64,000 bases of DNA, taken from contig NZ_RBAK01000002.1 of NCBI RefSeq assembly GCF_003626595.1, positions 496,001 to 560,000 on the forward strand. The letters are read 5' to 3'. Made by a program: the position numbers and the translations under genes. The stretch comes from Micromonospora endolithica. Lineage in GTDB: Bacteria > Actinomycetota > Actinomycetes > Mycobacteriales > Micromonosporaceae. This document shows, in pieces, positions 8,548 to 18,159 of the stretch (position 1 is the stretch's first letter; each line of letters opens with the position of its first letter). The notes below the pieces were generated by a model, which ran no database searches, was not told the DNA's origin, and worked only from the letters and a program-made list of their open reading frames with translations.

Positions 8548-8568
8548 GCGTCAACCATAGGTTGACGC
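8548..8568. promoter_or_regulatory. Operator palindrome 1 (GCGTCAACC / GGTTGACGC)
   Basis: A perfect 9-bp inverted repeat with a 3-bp spacer (ATA), immediately upstream of the Clp-N gene start. It shares arms with a second palindrome centred 28 bp away, in the only shared control region of two divergent genes. It is the likely binding site of the HTH/Clp-N protein. Confidence 0.75.
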
Positions 8569-8575
8569 TACGAGG

Positions 8576-8596
8576 CCGTCAACCGTCGGTTGACGG
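8576..8596. promoter_or_regulatory. Operator palindrome 2 (CCGTCAACC / GGTTGACGG)
   Basis: A perfect 9-bp inverted repeat with spacer GTC. The inner 8 bp of each arm (CGTCAACC/GGTTGACG) are identical to operator 1. It lies 30 bp before the DUF72 start codon, so it could control both directions. The 28-bp centre spacing is about 2.7 helical turns. Confidence 0.75.
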
Positions 8597-8625
8597 TGGA
8601 CGTCGGCAGGCGGGAGGATCGGGGC

Positions 8626-9474
8626 ATGCGATTGCACGTGGGCTGTGCCATGTGGACCCACCGGTCGTGGCAGGGGCGGCTGCTGGCCCATCCGCTCGCC
8701 GCGCACGAGCGCCTGCGGCACTACGCCGGCTGGTGCAACGCGGTGGAGGGCAACACCACCTTCTATGCCACGCCGGCCCGGGACACGGTGGCCTCGTGGG
8801 CGGCGCAGACCGACCCCGACTTCCGGTTCGTCCTCAAGCTGCCGAAGCTCATCACCCACGAGCACCGGCTCGCCGACGACGAGGCGCTGCGCGCGTTCCT
8901 GGACGCGATCGAGCCCCTGGGCCCCCGCGCGCACGCACTCTGGATCCAGTTGCCCGGCTCGTTCGGTCCGGACGACGTGAGCGCGCTCGCCCGCTTCCTG
9001 GGTCGGCTCCCCCGGTCCCACCGGTACGCCGTCGAGGTCCGCCACGCCGCCTTCTTCACGCAGGCGCCGGCCGTCCGGCTGCTCGAAGCGGCCCTCGCCA
9101 CCGTGTCCGCCGAGTGGGTTCCCTTCGACACCACCGCGTTCTTCGCCGGCCCGCCGACCAGCGACGCGGAACGGGAAGCCTGGACCCGCAAGCCGCGCAT
9201 GCCGCTGCGGTCGGTCGCGCTGACCGATCGGCCGATCGTCCGCTACCTCGGCCGCGACGACACCGCGCGGACCGTCGAGGGCTGGCGGCACTGGGTCGAC
9301 GTCGTCGCCGGTTGGCTGCGCGAGGGGCGCTCGCCGACCGTGTTCGTGCACACCCCGGACAACGCCGACGCGCCCGTGCTCGCCCGCCGCTTCCACGACC
9401 AGGTCCGCCTCCGGGTGCCCGAGGTGGCGGCGCTGCCCGAGCCGCTGCCGGCCGAGCCGGCGACCCTTTTCTGA
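8626..9474 (+). CDS. DUF72 (YecE-like) family protein
   Basis: ATG 8626 follows GGGAGG by 8 bases; the product has 282 residues. DUF72 hallmarks are the start HVGCAMWTHRSWQG, the YAGWCNAVEGNTTFYATP segment, then FRFVLKLPKLITHEHRL, IQLPGSFGPDD, YAVEVRHAAFF and a late VFVHTPDNADAP. The family has a TIM-barrel-like fold of unknown biochemical role. Divergent from the Clp-N/HTH gene and sharing two operator palindromes, so it is probably coregulated. Confidence 0.88.
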   Translation: MRLHVGCAMWTHRSWQGRLLAHPLAAHERLRHYAGWCNAVEGNTTFYATPARDTVASWAAQTDPDFRFVLKLPKLITHEHRLADDEALRAFLDAIEPLGPRAHALWIQLPGSFGPDDVSALARFLGRLPRSHRYAVEVRHAAFFTQAPAVRLLEAALATVSAEWVPFDTTAFFAGPPTSDAEREAWTRKPRMPLRSVALTDRPIVRYLGRDDTARTVEGWRHWVDVVAGWLREGRSPTVFVHTPDNADAPVLARRFHDQVRLRVPEVAALPEPLPAEPATLF

Positions 9475-9495
9475 TCGCCCACCGCCGGCCGAACC

Positions 9496-9512
9496 CCGGG
9501 GTTGCGCCCCGG
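9496..9512. terminator. Short GC hairpin between convergent genes
   Basis: CCGGGG (9496-9501) pairs with CCCCGG (9507-9512) around TTGCG, in the 55 bp between the DUF72 and FkbM stop codons. It could end transcription in both directions, but the stem is short. Confidence 0.4.
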
Positions 9513-9529
9513 CACACCGGACCCGGCCG

Positions 9530-10354
9530 TCAGCCTGCCGCGCCGTCCACGGAGACCGGGGACACGCAGTACACGTCGCCGGAGTTGACGTGGTGCGGCA
9601 GCGCGAGCAGGTGCGCCGCCATCTCCGCGGCGGGCACCCAGCGCCGGAAGGTCATCGACTTCTCGTCGCCGAGCGCGACGTCGAACCCGTCGAAGCCGAG
9701 CACGCCCAGCCGGTCCAGGCACCGCTGGGCGACCGCGCGCGCGATCGTGGTGAACTCGAAGGACAGGGCGGGCAGCGGCCGGCTCAGCCCGGCCAGCACG
9801 GCATCCTCGAAACCCTCCACGTCGATCTTGGCGAAGGTCGGCACGCCGTACCGCGACACCAGCGCGTCGACGGTCACGACCGGGACCTCGATCTCCGCGT
9901 CCCACACCTGGCCCTCCCATCCGCCGGCCCCGTTCGCGGCCCGCACGAATCCGGTGGCGGCGGTCGACACGGTGGGATTGGCGGAGTTGACATGGAACCG
10001 CACGCTCCCGGGGGCCGCGCCGCACGCCGCCTCGACCAGCGTCACCTGGTCGTCCCCGGCGTAGATCGCCCGCAGGGCGCGCAGGCAGAGCGGCTGCGGT
10101 TCCACGGCGACAACCCGGGCCCCGAGCCGGCGGAAGCTGCCGATGTGGTCACCCACGTGGGAGCCGATGTCGAAGACGAGGTCGCCGGGCGTGACGAAGC
10201 GGCCGTAGAAGGCGTCCATCCGCGCGTCGCGTTCCGGATCGCCGTAGTAGACGTCCAACGACCGACGCAGCGGCGCCATGACCGGATCGTTCCGCAGCGC
10301 CGCGAGCCGACTGATGAGCGCGGTTCCGTCGGTGCGGTGGCCTGGATGGGTCAC
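9530..10354 (-). CDS. FkbM-family SAM-dependent methyltransferase
   Basis: GTG 10354 overlaps the preceding sulfatase stop as GTGA, which fixes the start and shows translational coupling (274 residues). The SAM-binding loop is at 61-70 (FDIGSHVGDH), with VVAVEPQPLCLRAL as motif II. The FkbM signature ending TFAKIDVEGFEDAVLAGL is present, followed by FEFTTIA. FkbM enzymes O-methylate sugars, polyketides and glycans. As the third gene behind a CDP-alcohol transferase and an LTA-synthase-like sulfatase, it may methylate a wall polymer. Confidence 0.88.
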   Translation of the reverse strand: MTHPGHRTDGTALISRLAALRNDPVMAPLRRSLDVYYGDPERDARMDAFYGRFVTPGDLVFDIGSHVGDHIGSFRRLGARVVAVEPQPLCLRALRAIYAGDDQVTLVEAACGAAPGSVRFHVNSANPTVSTAATGFVRAANGAGGWEGQVWDAEIEVPVVTVDALVSRYGVPTFAKIDVEGFEDAVLAGLSRPLPALSFEFTTIARAVAQRCLDRLGVLGFDGFDVALGDEKSMTFRRWVPAAEMAAHLLALPHHVNSGDVYCVSPVSVDGAAG

Positions 10355-12096
10355 GACTGCGGTCCGAAGGCGGTCAGGAAACGATCCCGGAAGGCGTCCA
10401 TCCGCCAGACCGGGGCCTGCGGGCCGGGCTTCAGCCCGTCCTGCCAGCCCCACCCGGAGATCCGGTCCAGCACCCGCCGGTCCCGACTGATGATCGAGAT
10501 CGGTACGTCGTGGCTGGCGTTGTCGCCGGTGATGACCGGCGCGGGCTGGTGGTCGCCGAGGACCACCATCACCAGGTCGTCGTCACCGTAGGTCTCCACG
10601 TAGGAGATGAGCGTGCGCAGCGTGTACTCGATGGACCGCCGGTAGTCCGCCTTGATCCGGGTCGCGGTCCGCCGCTTCTCGTTCCGGGCGTCCCGCGCCG
10701 CGGCGTCGTCGTCGCGGAAGACCGTGCCGTCCCCGACGTCGGCCCAGTCGACCAGCTTCGGGACCGGCGTCCAGGGCGAATGGCTGGACACCAGCGCCAG
10801 CTCCGCCATCACCGCCGGCCCGTCCCCCCGCGCCTGCTCCAGGCGCCGCCACCGGGACAGGGTGTACTGGTCGGGCATGGTGCCGAAGCTGTACTTGGGG
10901 CCCTGGTAGGCGAGCGTGTTCGCGTCGTAGAACCGGTCGTACCCGTAGAAGGAACCCTCCGGCCAGGCCCGGGTGACCGCGGGCATCACCCCTACGGTCT
11001 CCCACTCCGCCCGCTGGAACGCGCCGCCGAGGGTCATCCGGTCGCTGGCCAGCAGGATGCGGTGCCGCTGGTCGTTGTCGATCCACAATCCGGAGAGCAG
11101 CGTGGCATGGGCCAGCCAACTACCACCGCCGAACGTCGGCGAGGTGAGGAAGCCGCTGCGCGCGGCGAAACCGGCCGTACCCAGCCGCCGGTTTCCGTCG
11201 TCGAGGACCGCGCCGACCTGCGGCGCGAACGCCGGGTCCTCGACCGCGTCCCGGCCGTAGCTCTCCACGAAGGCGAAGACCACGTTCTTGCCGCGCAGCG
11301 CGGTCAGCAACCGGTCACCCGGCACGTCCCGGAACGGATCCGCGTCGATCACCCCGGAGAACGTCTTGCGGTCGTTGAGCCGCAGGCGCACCTGGAACCC
11401 GTGGCCGTTGGCCAGGGTGGTCGCGGACGTGTCGGCCACCGGCACGCCGGGTGTCACCTGAACGCCGAACGCGGCGCAGGCCACCCACACCACCACCAGC
11501 GCCGCGACGATCCGGGTGGTGCCGGTGTGGTGCCGGACCACCAGCCGGCTCAGCCGCAGCACCGACAGCGTGACCAGGACGGGCAGTGCCACGGCGAGCA
11601 GCGCCAGCGCGACCGCCGCACCGGTCGCCGCCGGCCGGCCGTACGACTCGGCGACGAACTCGAACGCCTCGTCGAGCAGCGCCCAGTCGAGCACCAGGTC
11701 GAACGCGCGGCTGAGCGACGCGGAGAACCCCAGGTCGAGCAGCTTCAGCACGGCCAGCAGGCCGAGGGCCACTCCGGCGAGCACCGCCACCCACCGCCTC
11801 CCCCGCGCCGGCAGGGCGAGCAGCAGGGCGACGACCAGCAGCGCCTCCAGCGGGATTTTCACGAACGCGCCCGGCGTGAGACGACCGAAGTCGTACGGCG
11901 CGTTCAGGGCGAGCAGCACCAGCGCCGCCGCCAGGGCGGTCCCCAGCCCGGCCAGGACGGGGCGTCCGGTCCGTTCCGGGGCGCCGGGGGCGTCGTCGGC
12001 GGTGTCGCCGGGCGTACGGTCGGGCTGCCCGCCCGCCGTCGCGTCCTCCCCGCTGCCCCGGCCCGGTAGCCGGCGAAGGTGTGTCATGAGCGACAA
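10351..12096 (-). CDS. Membrane sulfatase/LTA-synthase-like phosphotransferase
   Basis: A 581-residue protein. TTG 12096 has GGAAGGA 8 bases upstream; ATG 12087 is the alternative start. A Pro/Asp-rich cytoplasmic tail is followed by about five membrane helices between 45 and 225, then an extracellular alkaline-phosphatase-fold domain: NVVFAFVESYGRDAV, the SPTFGGGSWLAHATLLSG region, SSHSPWTPVP, and GDHQPAPVITG with HDVPISII as distal metal ligands. LtaS-type enzymes transfer phosphoglycerol to wall polymers. The nucleophile could not be assigned with certainty. It is in an operon with the upstream CDP-alcohol transferase (45-bp gap) and FkbM (4-base overlap). Confidence 0.85.
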   Translation of the reverse strand: MSLMTHLRRLPGRGSGEDATAGGQPDRTPGDTADDAPGAPERTGRPVLAGLGTALAAALVLLALNAPYDFGRLTPGAFVKIPLEALLVVALLLALPARGRRWVAVLAGVALGLLAVLKLLDLGFSASLSRAFDLVLDWALLDEAFEFVAESYGRPAATGAAVALALLAVALPVLVTLSVLRLSRLVVRHHTGTTRIVAALVVVWVACAAFGVQVTPGVPVADTSATTLANGHGFQVRLRLNDRKTFSGVIDADPFRDVPGDRLLTALRGKNVVFAFVESYGRDAVEDPAFAPQVGAVLDDGNRRLGTAGFAARSGFLTSPTFGGGSWLAHATLLSGLWIDNDQRHRILLASDRMTLGGAFQRAEWETVGVMPAVTRAWPEGSFYGYDRFYDANTLAYQGPKYSFGTMPDQYTLSRWRRLEQARGDGPAVMAELALVSSHSPWTPVPKLVDWADVGDGTVFRDDDAAARDARNEKRRTATRIKADYRRSIEYTLRTLISYVETYGDDDLVMVVLGDHQPAPVITGDNASHDVPISIISRDRRVLDRISGWGWQDGLKPGPQAPVWRMDAFRDRFLTAFGPQS

Positions 12097-12141
12097 CCTG
12101 GGCGTCCTTCCGTCTGGTCCTGGTGCGGCATGCGGGACGGC

Positions 12142-12954
12142 TCAGACCCGGACGATCTCGTCCCGGGCCACCGGGATCCGCGGCGGCTCGTGCCACGGCA
12201 GCCCGCCCGTGCTCGCCGCCACCGGCCCGCCCGTGCTCGCCGCCACCGGTCCGCCCGTCTCGACGCCGGTGGCGGTCGTCCACAGCCACCGCACGTCGCG
12301 GCCGAACGACTCGACGAGCAGACCCAGCGACAGCACCAGCATGACGACCGTCAGCGGACCGGGAAGCACGCCGGCCAGCGCCACCGTCAACACGACACCC
12401 TGGGTCGCCGCGACGACCTTACGCCAGTAGCGCGGCGGCAATGATCCCCGCATCCACGGCAGCACCCAGCTCGCGGCGACGAAGGCGTACCGCATCCCGC
12501 CGATCACCAGCACCCAGCCACCCACCGACGGCGCCAGATGGACACAGAGCACCAGCACGAGGAAGGAGTCGATCTCCATGTCGAAGCGGGCGCCCAGCTC
12601 GCTGGTGGTCCCGGTGCGCCGAGCCGTGAAACCGTCCACCGCGTCCAGCGCCAGCGCCACGGCGGTGAGGACGACCATCAGCGCGACCGGCGCCGGCCGG
12701 CCGAACGAGTCCGCCACCAGTGCCGTCACGCCGCCGGCCAGGACGGCCCGGCCCAGAGTCACCCGGTCGGCCGGGCCGAGGCCACCCGCGCCGGACCGGT
12801 GCAGGCCCCGGCCGAGCAGGGCGCACAGCACCATCCCGTACCCGAGCCCGGCCAACCACCCCACCAGGCCGAGACCGACCGTCCCGGCGAGCACCGCGAG
12901 CAGGACGGTCTGCACCAGCAGTCCGACGACCGGACCAGTTCGCACCGTGGGCAT
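12142..12954 (-). CDS. CDP-alcohol phosphatidyltransferase family protein
   Basis: ATG 12954 is preceded by GGAGG; a longer frame upstream lacks a ribosome site. The product has 270 residues. The complete family motif D-x2-D-G-x2-A-R-x8-G-x3-D-x3-D is present from D104 to D129 (LDAVDGFTARR then GARFDMEID), giving the Mg-binding catalytic aspartates. About six membrane helices are seen. It exchanges CMP of a CDP-alcohol for another alcohol; the substrate is unknown. The tail holds a duplicated TGGPVAAS unit from a 21-bp tandem repeat (about 12209-12250). It is the first gene of the sulfatase/FkbM operon. Confidence 0.85.
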   Translation of the reverse strand: MPTVRTGPVVGLLVQTVLLAVLAGTVGLGLVGWLAGLGYGMVLCALLGRGLHRSGAGGLGPADRVTLGRAVLAGGVTALVADSFGRPAPVALMVVLTAVALALDAVDGFTARRTGTTSELGARFDMEIDSFLVLVLCVHLAPSVGGWVLVIGGMRYAFVAASWVLPWMRGSLPPRYWRKVVAATQGVVLTVALAGVLPGPLTVVMLVLSLGLLVESFGRDVRWLWTTATGVETGGPVAASTGGPVAASTGGLPWHEPPRIPVARDEIVRV

Positions 12955-13086
12955 CGTGCCTCCGTGACTCTGATTGGCGACCCTGTCAGTCATACGGGAA
13001 ATACGGCCGATCGGTTCGTTCTGGACGCAGGCAAACCCAAGGTCATCCTGTGTGCGGCCGTGGAGCGTCCCGAACGGGAACACCCG

Positions 13087-13395
13087 TCACTGGAGGTAGG
13101 CGCTGGTGGCGAGGAACCGCGTCATCGAGTCGGCGTCCGCCACCATCCGCACCTCGTGCAGGAGAGACTCTCCGCCCGGCCCGTCGACGCGGAGCTTGAA
13201 CGACTCACTCCTCCCGGCGACGAAGCGGCTGAGCTGCTCACCCCACCGTTCACAGTCGGTCCAGCCCCGGACCCGTACGACCCAGCCGGAGTCGCCCCGG
13301 GTAGCGCCGAGGCCGGCATCAGCCAGCCACGCCTGGAAGGACTGGTCGATGTCCGGGTCGCCACCCATGAACTCGATGATCAGGTCAGCTCGCAT
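13087..13395 (-). CDS. Hypothetical protein, 102 residues
   Basis: I take ATG 13395 (MRADLIIEFMGGDPD) rather than an upstream start, because the region above has poor coding character. The product is acidic and mixed alpha/beta (SFQAWLADAGLGATRG, VVRVRGWTDCERWGEQLSRF, FKLRVDGPGGESLLHEV). There is no signal or membrane segment and I do not recognise a family. It is divergent from the hemerythrin gene. The 13396-13676 gap holds no other gene I can support. Confidence 0.6.
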   Translation of the reverse strand: MRADLIIEFMGGDPDIDQSFQAWLADAGLGATRGDSGWVVRVRGWTDCERWGEQLSRFVAGRSESFKLRVDGPGGESLLHEVRMVADADSMTRFLATSAYLQ

Positions 13396-13676
13396 CGGCC
13401 CATTCTCGCCACCGGGCGGACACGCCGGCCGACGTCCGCTACGCACGGGATCCACCAGGGTCGCGGGGGTGGCACTCGAACCCTTCGGAGCCGTACATCC
13501 ACAGATACCCCTACGCGGGTAGGCAAACCAGCAGCCACGTATGGCCGACGGTTCCCGATCTACCCCTGCACGGAGCCGGTCCGGGCCGGCGGACCGTGCG
13601 TGGTAGCTTCGCCGGAGCGTCGCGTGCCGATGGCAGGCCGTGTCAGGCATGGAGGCGCCGGACCGAGGGGAAAACG

Positions 13677-13715
13677 ATGATGATCGTTGTCCTTTCGCCC
13701 TCCACCCATGCGTGA
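13677..13715 (+). CDS. Possible 12-codon leader peptide before the hemerythrin gene
   Basis: ATG 13677 sits 6 bases after GAGGGG, the best ribosome site in this region, and encodes MMIVVLSPSTHA. Its stop codon (13713-13715) lies just inside the hemerythrin gene, whose ATG 13708 has no ribosome site of its own. The arrangement fits translational coupling. It is inferred from spacing only. Confidence 0.35.
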   Translation: MMIVVLSPSTHA

Positions 13716-14178
13716 GGGCGAGAAGAGCAGGCTGATCGCCTGGGATCGAGAGCTACGCGCCGTCCACGACCGGCTCCGTGACGCGCTGTCGGTGACCCGG
13801 CAGGCGGTGGCGGACGGCGTGCCGGCGGAACCGGCGACCCGTGACCTGTTGCTGTTCTGCCACGGGTTCTGCGCCGCCCTGACCGCGCACCACGAGGGCG
13901 AGGACCGGGACCTGTTTCCGGCGATCGCCGAGCGGTACCCCGCGCTGCGCGAGACGCTGCGCCACCTACGGCAGGACCACTCGATGATCGCCCACCTGCT
14001 GGGTGGGCTGCAGGCCGCCGTGGCGCGGGCCGCCCCACCCGAGGAGTTGGATCGCCACCTGGAGGGACTGGCGGCGATCATGGAGTCGCACTTCGGGTAC
14101 GAGGAACGCCAACTGCTGACCGTGCTGAGGACGCTGGCGATGGACGCCGACCCCGACGTCGTACTGGGACCTCTGTAG
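13708..14178 (+). CDS. Hemerythrin HHE-domain protein
   Basis: A 156-residue four-helix HHE protein with the expected ligand pattern: VHDRLRDAL, HHEGEDRDLFPA, LRQDHSMIAHLL and ESHFGYEERQLL. The His and Glu residues would bind a di-iron centre. Such proteins bind O2 or NO or handle iron. The start is uncertain: ATG 13708 lacks a ribosome site and TTG 13687 is in frame. A short leader frame ends at 13715 and may deliver ribosomes by reinitiation. Confidence 0.85.
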   Translation: MREGEKSRLIAWDRELRAVHDRLRDALSVTRQAVADGVPAEPATRDLLLFCHGFCAALTAHHEGEDRDLFPAIAERYPALRETLRHLRQDHSMIAHLLGGLQAAVARAAPPEELDRHLEGLAAIMESHFGYEERQLLTVLRTLAMDADPDVVLGPL

Positions 14179-14237
14179 CCGTTCTGACCCGGGTCGGGCC
14201 CGCCCTCGGTCGGCGCACCCGAGGATATGGTGACCAC

Positions 14238-14618
14238 GTGGCATGTCGGATAACCGAACTGGTCCTGGACGCCCGTGATCCCGAGTCGCTGGCGCGGTTC
14301 TGGTGCGAGGTGCTGGGCTATGTCGAGCTGGAACGCGTGGACGGGGACATCGAGATCGGGCCGCCCGGCGTCGGCTTCGGCGGTCCGCAGCCCACGATCA
14401 TCCTCAACCGGACCGACGAGCCGAAGGTCGGCAACCTGCGGCTGCACATCGACGTGAATGCCACCGATCGGGAGCAGGACGACGAGTTGGAGCGGCTGCT
14501 GGCGGCCGGCGCACGTCGGGTCGACATCGGACAGACCGGCGACGAGCCCTGGCATGTGCTCGCCGACCCGGAAGGCAACGAGTTCTGCCTGTTGAGACGC
14601 CGGGTGTCGGAGGTCTAG
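14238..14618 (+). CDS. VOC/glyoxalase-like protein
   Basis: GTG 14238, 126 residues. The Glyoxalase_6-type pattern is clear: ITELVLDARDPESLARFWCEVLGY, IILNRTDEPK, GNLRLHIDVNATD and the terminal DEPWHVLADPEGNEFCLL, where the final Glu and the internal His are the usual metal ligands. Members are mostly uncharacterised lyases or isomerases or resistance-type proteins. No operon partner is visible. Confidence 0.85.
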   Translation: MACRITELVLDARDPESLARFWCEVLGYVELERVDGDIEIGPPGVGFGGPQPTIILNRTDEPKVGNLRLHIDVNATDREQDDELERLLAAGARRVDIGQTGDEPWHVLADPEGNEFCLLRRRVSEV

Positions 14619-14675
14619 GCGGTCGACGCGCCGATGGTCTCCGTACCCCGGGCTGCGTGATCCCCTCTGGAAGGA

Positions 14676-16088
<1,413 letters not shown>

Positions 16089-16111
16089 CCCGAACTCCTG
16101 AGCCCGACGAG

Positions 16112-16141
16112 CGGGCGCGGTGGCCTCGGCCGCCGCGCCCG
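16112..16141 (+). terminator. Hairpin terminator after the xylanase gene
   Basis: CGGGCGCGG (16112-16120) pairs with CCGCGCCCG (16133-16141) across a 12-base loop, 24 bp after the stop codon. Confidence 0.6.
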
Positions 16142-16163
16142 CCGTGGTCTCGCGGCCCGCGCG

Positions 16164-17044
16164 TCAGCGCGCCGCCAGGGACTCACCGGGGCCGCCCACC
16201 CACGGCTCGACCCACACGCCCCGAGTGAGGAAGCGTTCGAGCACCATCCGGTACGGCTCCGGGTCGAGCTTGCGCTCGCGCACCCACGCGTCGTCGTAGT
16301 AGCTGCCGGCGTAGGCGTCAGCGCCGTCGCAGACCAGTGCCGCGAGCGTGCCCCGCTCACCGCGCTGGCGCAGACGCGCCGCCATGCGTAGCGCCCCCCA
16401 CAGATTGGTGCCGGTGGAAGGGCCGGCCCGCCAGCCGGTCGTCGTGGCCAGGTGACGCATGACGGCCACGCTCGCCCCGTCCGGCACCGGCAGCATCAGG
16501 TCCACGACGTTGGGCAGGAAGGCCGGCTCGGTCCGCGGGCGGCCGATCCCCTCGATGCGCGACGGCATGCCGGTCGAGTAGCCGTGATAACCGGTCGCCC
16601 AACCGGGCAGGTAGGCCGAGTTCTCCGGGTCGATCACGACGAGCCGAGTCGGATGATTGTGGTAGCGCAGGTATCGGCCGAGCGTGGCGCTGGTGGCGCC
16701 GGTACCCGCCCCGACCACCACCCAGTCCGGCGGCCCTCCGCTCGCCTGGACGACCTGGGCCACGAGCGCCCCCGCGAGTCCCCCGGCACGCCAGTCCTCG
16801 GCGTGTGCGGCCGACTGGAAGTGGTCGAGGTAGTAGCCACCGAATTCTCCGGCGAGCCGCCGCGCCTCGTCGTAGATGGCCAGGGGCGGGTCGAACGGAT
16901 GGCAGCGACCGCCGTACCGCTCGATCCGCGCCGCTTCGCGGGCGACGTCTTGCCCGGCAGTACGGCGACGAAGGGCAGCCCCAGCATGGTGGCGAAGTGG
17001 GCGCCGGAGACCGCCGCGTTGCCCGCGGTGGCCTCGATCACGGT
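16164..17044 (-). pseudogene. Broken PLP-dependent cysteine-synthase-family gene
   Basis: Two adjacent frames together encode the middle and end of a cysteine-synthase-type PLP enzyme. The upstream frame gives [22 protein letters not shown] and VAVLPGKTS. The other frame continues [30 protein letters not shown], then [19 protein letters not shown] and [15 protein letters not shown] single-base deletion near 16941-16950 explains the shift. About 100 N-terminal residues, including the expected PLP-lysine region, are missing beyond about 17044. It is therefore truncated and frameshifted. The 17045-17183 gap upstream shows nothing recognisable. Confidence 0.8.
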
Positions 17045-17183
17045 GGTGTATGGACCGCTCCCGGAAGGAGCGGCCCCGAAGTTCGGCGTTCGTGGGCGAT
17101 CAGCTCACCCGTCTGCTCGTTACGACGACGCCAAGCGACGACGGGCGACTCTCACCCTGGCTTGTGTCGCCAGGGGCCCACGA

Positions 17184-17771
17184 CTACCGGCGAGTTTCTC
17201 GCGGCCCAAACTGGCCGAGTGGGCGGTATCGGAGGTGAACGACGCCGTTGTGGAATCGGCGTTCGCCGAGGAGCGCGAAGTCGGTGCGCGGCCCGGTCGG
17301 CAGCCCCGGCTTGCCGCCTCCGACGGCCGTGGGCCAGACGAACAACTGACACTCGTCGACCAGCCCAGCCCGCATGGCTTGTGCCGCCAGGTTGGCGCCT
17401 CCGATGGTGATGTCACGGCCGGCCGTGGCCTTGAGCTGGCGTACGGCGGCGGGGTCGAAACGGCGCTCCACGCTGGTGGCGGCCGTCGACACCTCGGTGA
17501 GCGTCGTGGAGTAGACGACCTTGTTCGCCGCTTGCCAGACGCTCGCGAAGTCAGCCATGAGGCCGGACTGCGCGGCTAGCGCGGCGTCGGTTTCCCAGAC
17601 AGCCATCATCTCGTACAGGCGCCGCCCGTAAAGAAACGTACCCACCGACCGCAGGAGGTCGGTGGTGAACGCGAACACCTCGTCGTCGGGCGGGAACCAA
17701 GCGAAAACTCCGCTTTCGTCCTCCATGTAGCCGTCGAGCGACACATTGTTCACGTAGATCAGCTTTGCCAT
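17184..17771 (-). CDS. Dihydrofolate reductase/RibD C-terminal domain family protein
   Basis: ATG 17771 follows AGAGG; the product has 195 residues. RibD-C signatures are KLIYVNNVSLDGYMED, TFLYGRRLYEMM, KVVYSTTL, DITIGGANLAAQAMRAGLVDE (the NADPH-binding glycine turn) and the terminal FHNGVVHLRYRP. It is a reductase of unknown substrate, common as single genes in actinobacteria. Its stop lies just past the decayed cysteine-synthase remnant, placing it at the left edge of the tRNA-Lys region. Confidence 0.88.
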   Translation of the reverse strand: MAKLIYVNNVSLDGYMEDESGVFAWFPPDDEVFAFTTDLLRSVGTFLYGRRLYEMMAVWETDAALAAQSGLMADFASVWQAANKVVYSTTLTEVSTAATSVERRFDPAAVRQLKATAGRDITIGGANLAAQAMRAGLVDECQLFVWPTAVGGGKPGLPTGPRTDFALLGERRFHNGVVHLRYRPLGQFGPRETRR

Positions 17772-17972
17772 ACCTCTACCTTCCGGTGCACGTAGAACCC
17801 GCGAGGATGACACCCTGGCCCGTCAGCTGACCGAGCATCGCGGGTCGGGCTGACATCTCCGCCTCTCACCCGTTCTACGAACGACTCGGCCCGGATCCGA
17901 CGCCGTCCCGAGAGGAAGTTCCACGGATCGTCGGCGCATCCACCGAGCGACCACCCACCACCGGCGTACGCG

Positions 17973-18013
17973 AAAAAGGCCCTGCCCGGTGTGAACCACC
18001 AGGTCAAGGCCTT
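17973..18013 (-). terminator. Terminator downstream of tRNA-Lys copy 1
   Basis: On the minus strand AAGGCC pairs with GGCCTT followed by a short T-run, with an internal CCTGGTG/CACCGGG stem. It begins 7 bp past the encoded CCA. A similar, partly diverged sequence accompanies the partial tRNA copy at 41.9 kb. Confidence 0.6.
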
Positions 18014-18067
18014 GATCGTTGGTGCGCCGCCAGGGACTCGAACCCCGAACCCGCGGATTAAGAGTCC
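17989..18067. repeat. 79-bp repeat: 3' half of tRNA-Lys plus downstream flank (left copy)
   Basis: Matches 41911-41989 with two mismatches, and weaker similarity continues about 50 bp further left. The last 48 bp (18020-18067) are also identical to 47150-47197. It is a direct repeat enclosing a 23.9-kb segment, which could recombine as a unit. Confidence 0.85.
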
Positions 18068-18095
18068 GCTGCTCTGCCAGTTGAGCTAGCGGCGC
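18020..18095 (-). tRNA. tRNA-Lys(CTT), copy 1
   Basis: Full cloverleaf with the CCA end encoded. The acceptor stem GCGCCGC pairs with GCGGCGC. The anticodon loop CTCTTAA gives CTT (Lys) and the T arm is GGGGTTCGAGTCCC. It is identical to the copy at 47150-47225. The 5' flanks of both copies share about 20 bp, so they are duplicates of one locus. Confidence 0.97.
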
Positions 18096-18159
18096 TCGTC
18101 GGCAACGGGAGCACCGTACCGGTTCGCCCCCGCCCTCCGACGACCGGGCTGCCGATCGC

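Noticed and set aside
13400..13560. tRNA-like fragment (a GGTTCGAGTGCCACC-type T arm on the minus strand)
   Set aside because: No matching acceptor stem, D arm or anticodon stem could be folded around it. At best it is a decayed relic.
18020..18095. tRNA-Lys copy 1 as the intact end of an island extending to lower coordinates
   Set aside because: An island on that side would need a partial tRNA 3' half left of 17.9 kb, and none was found.
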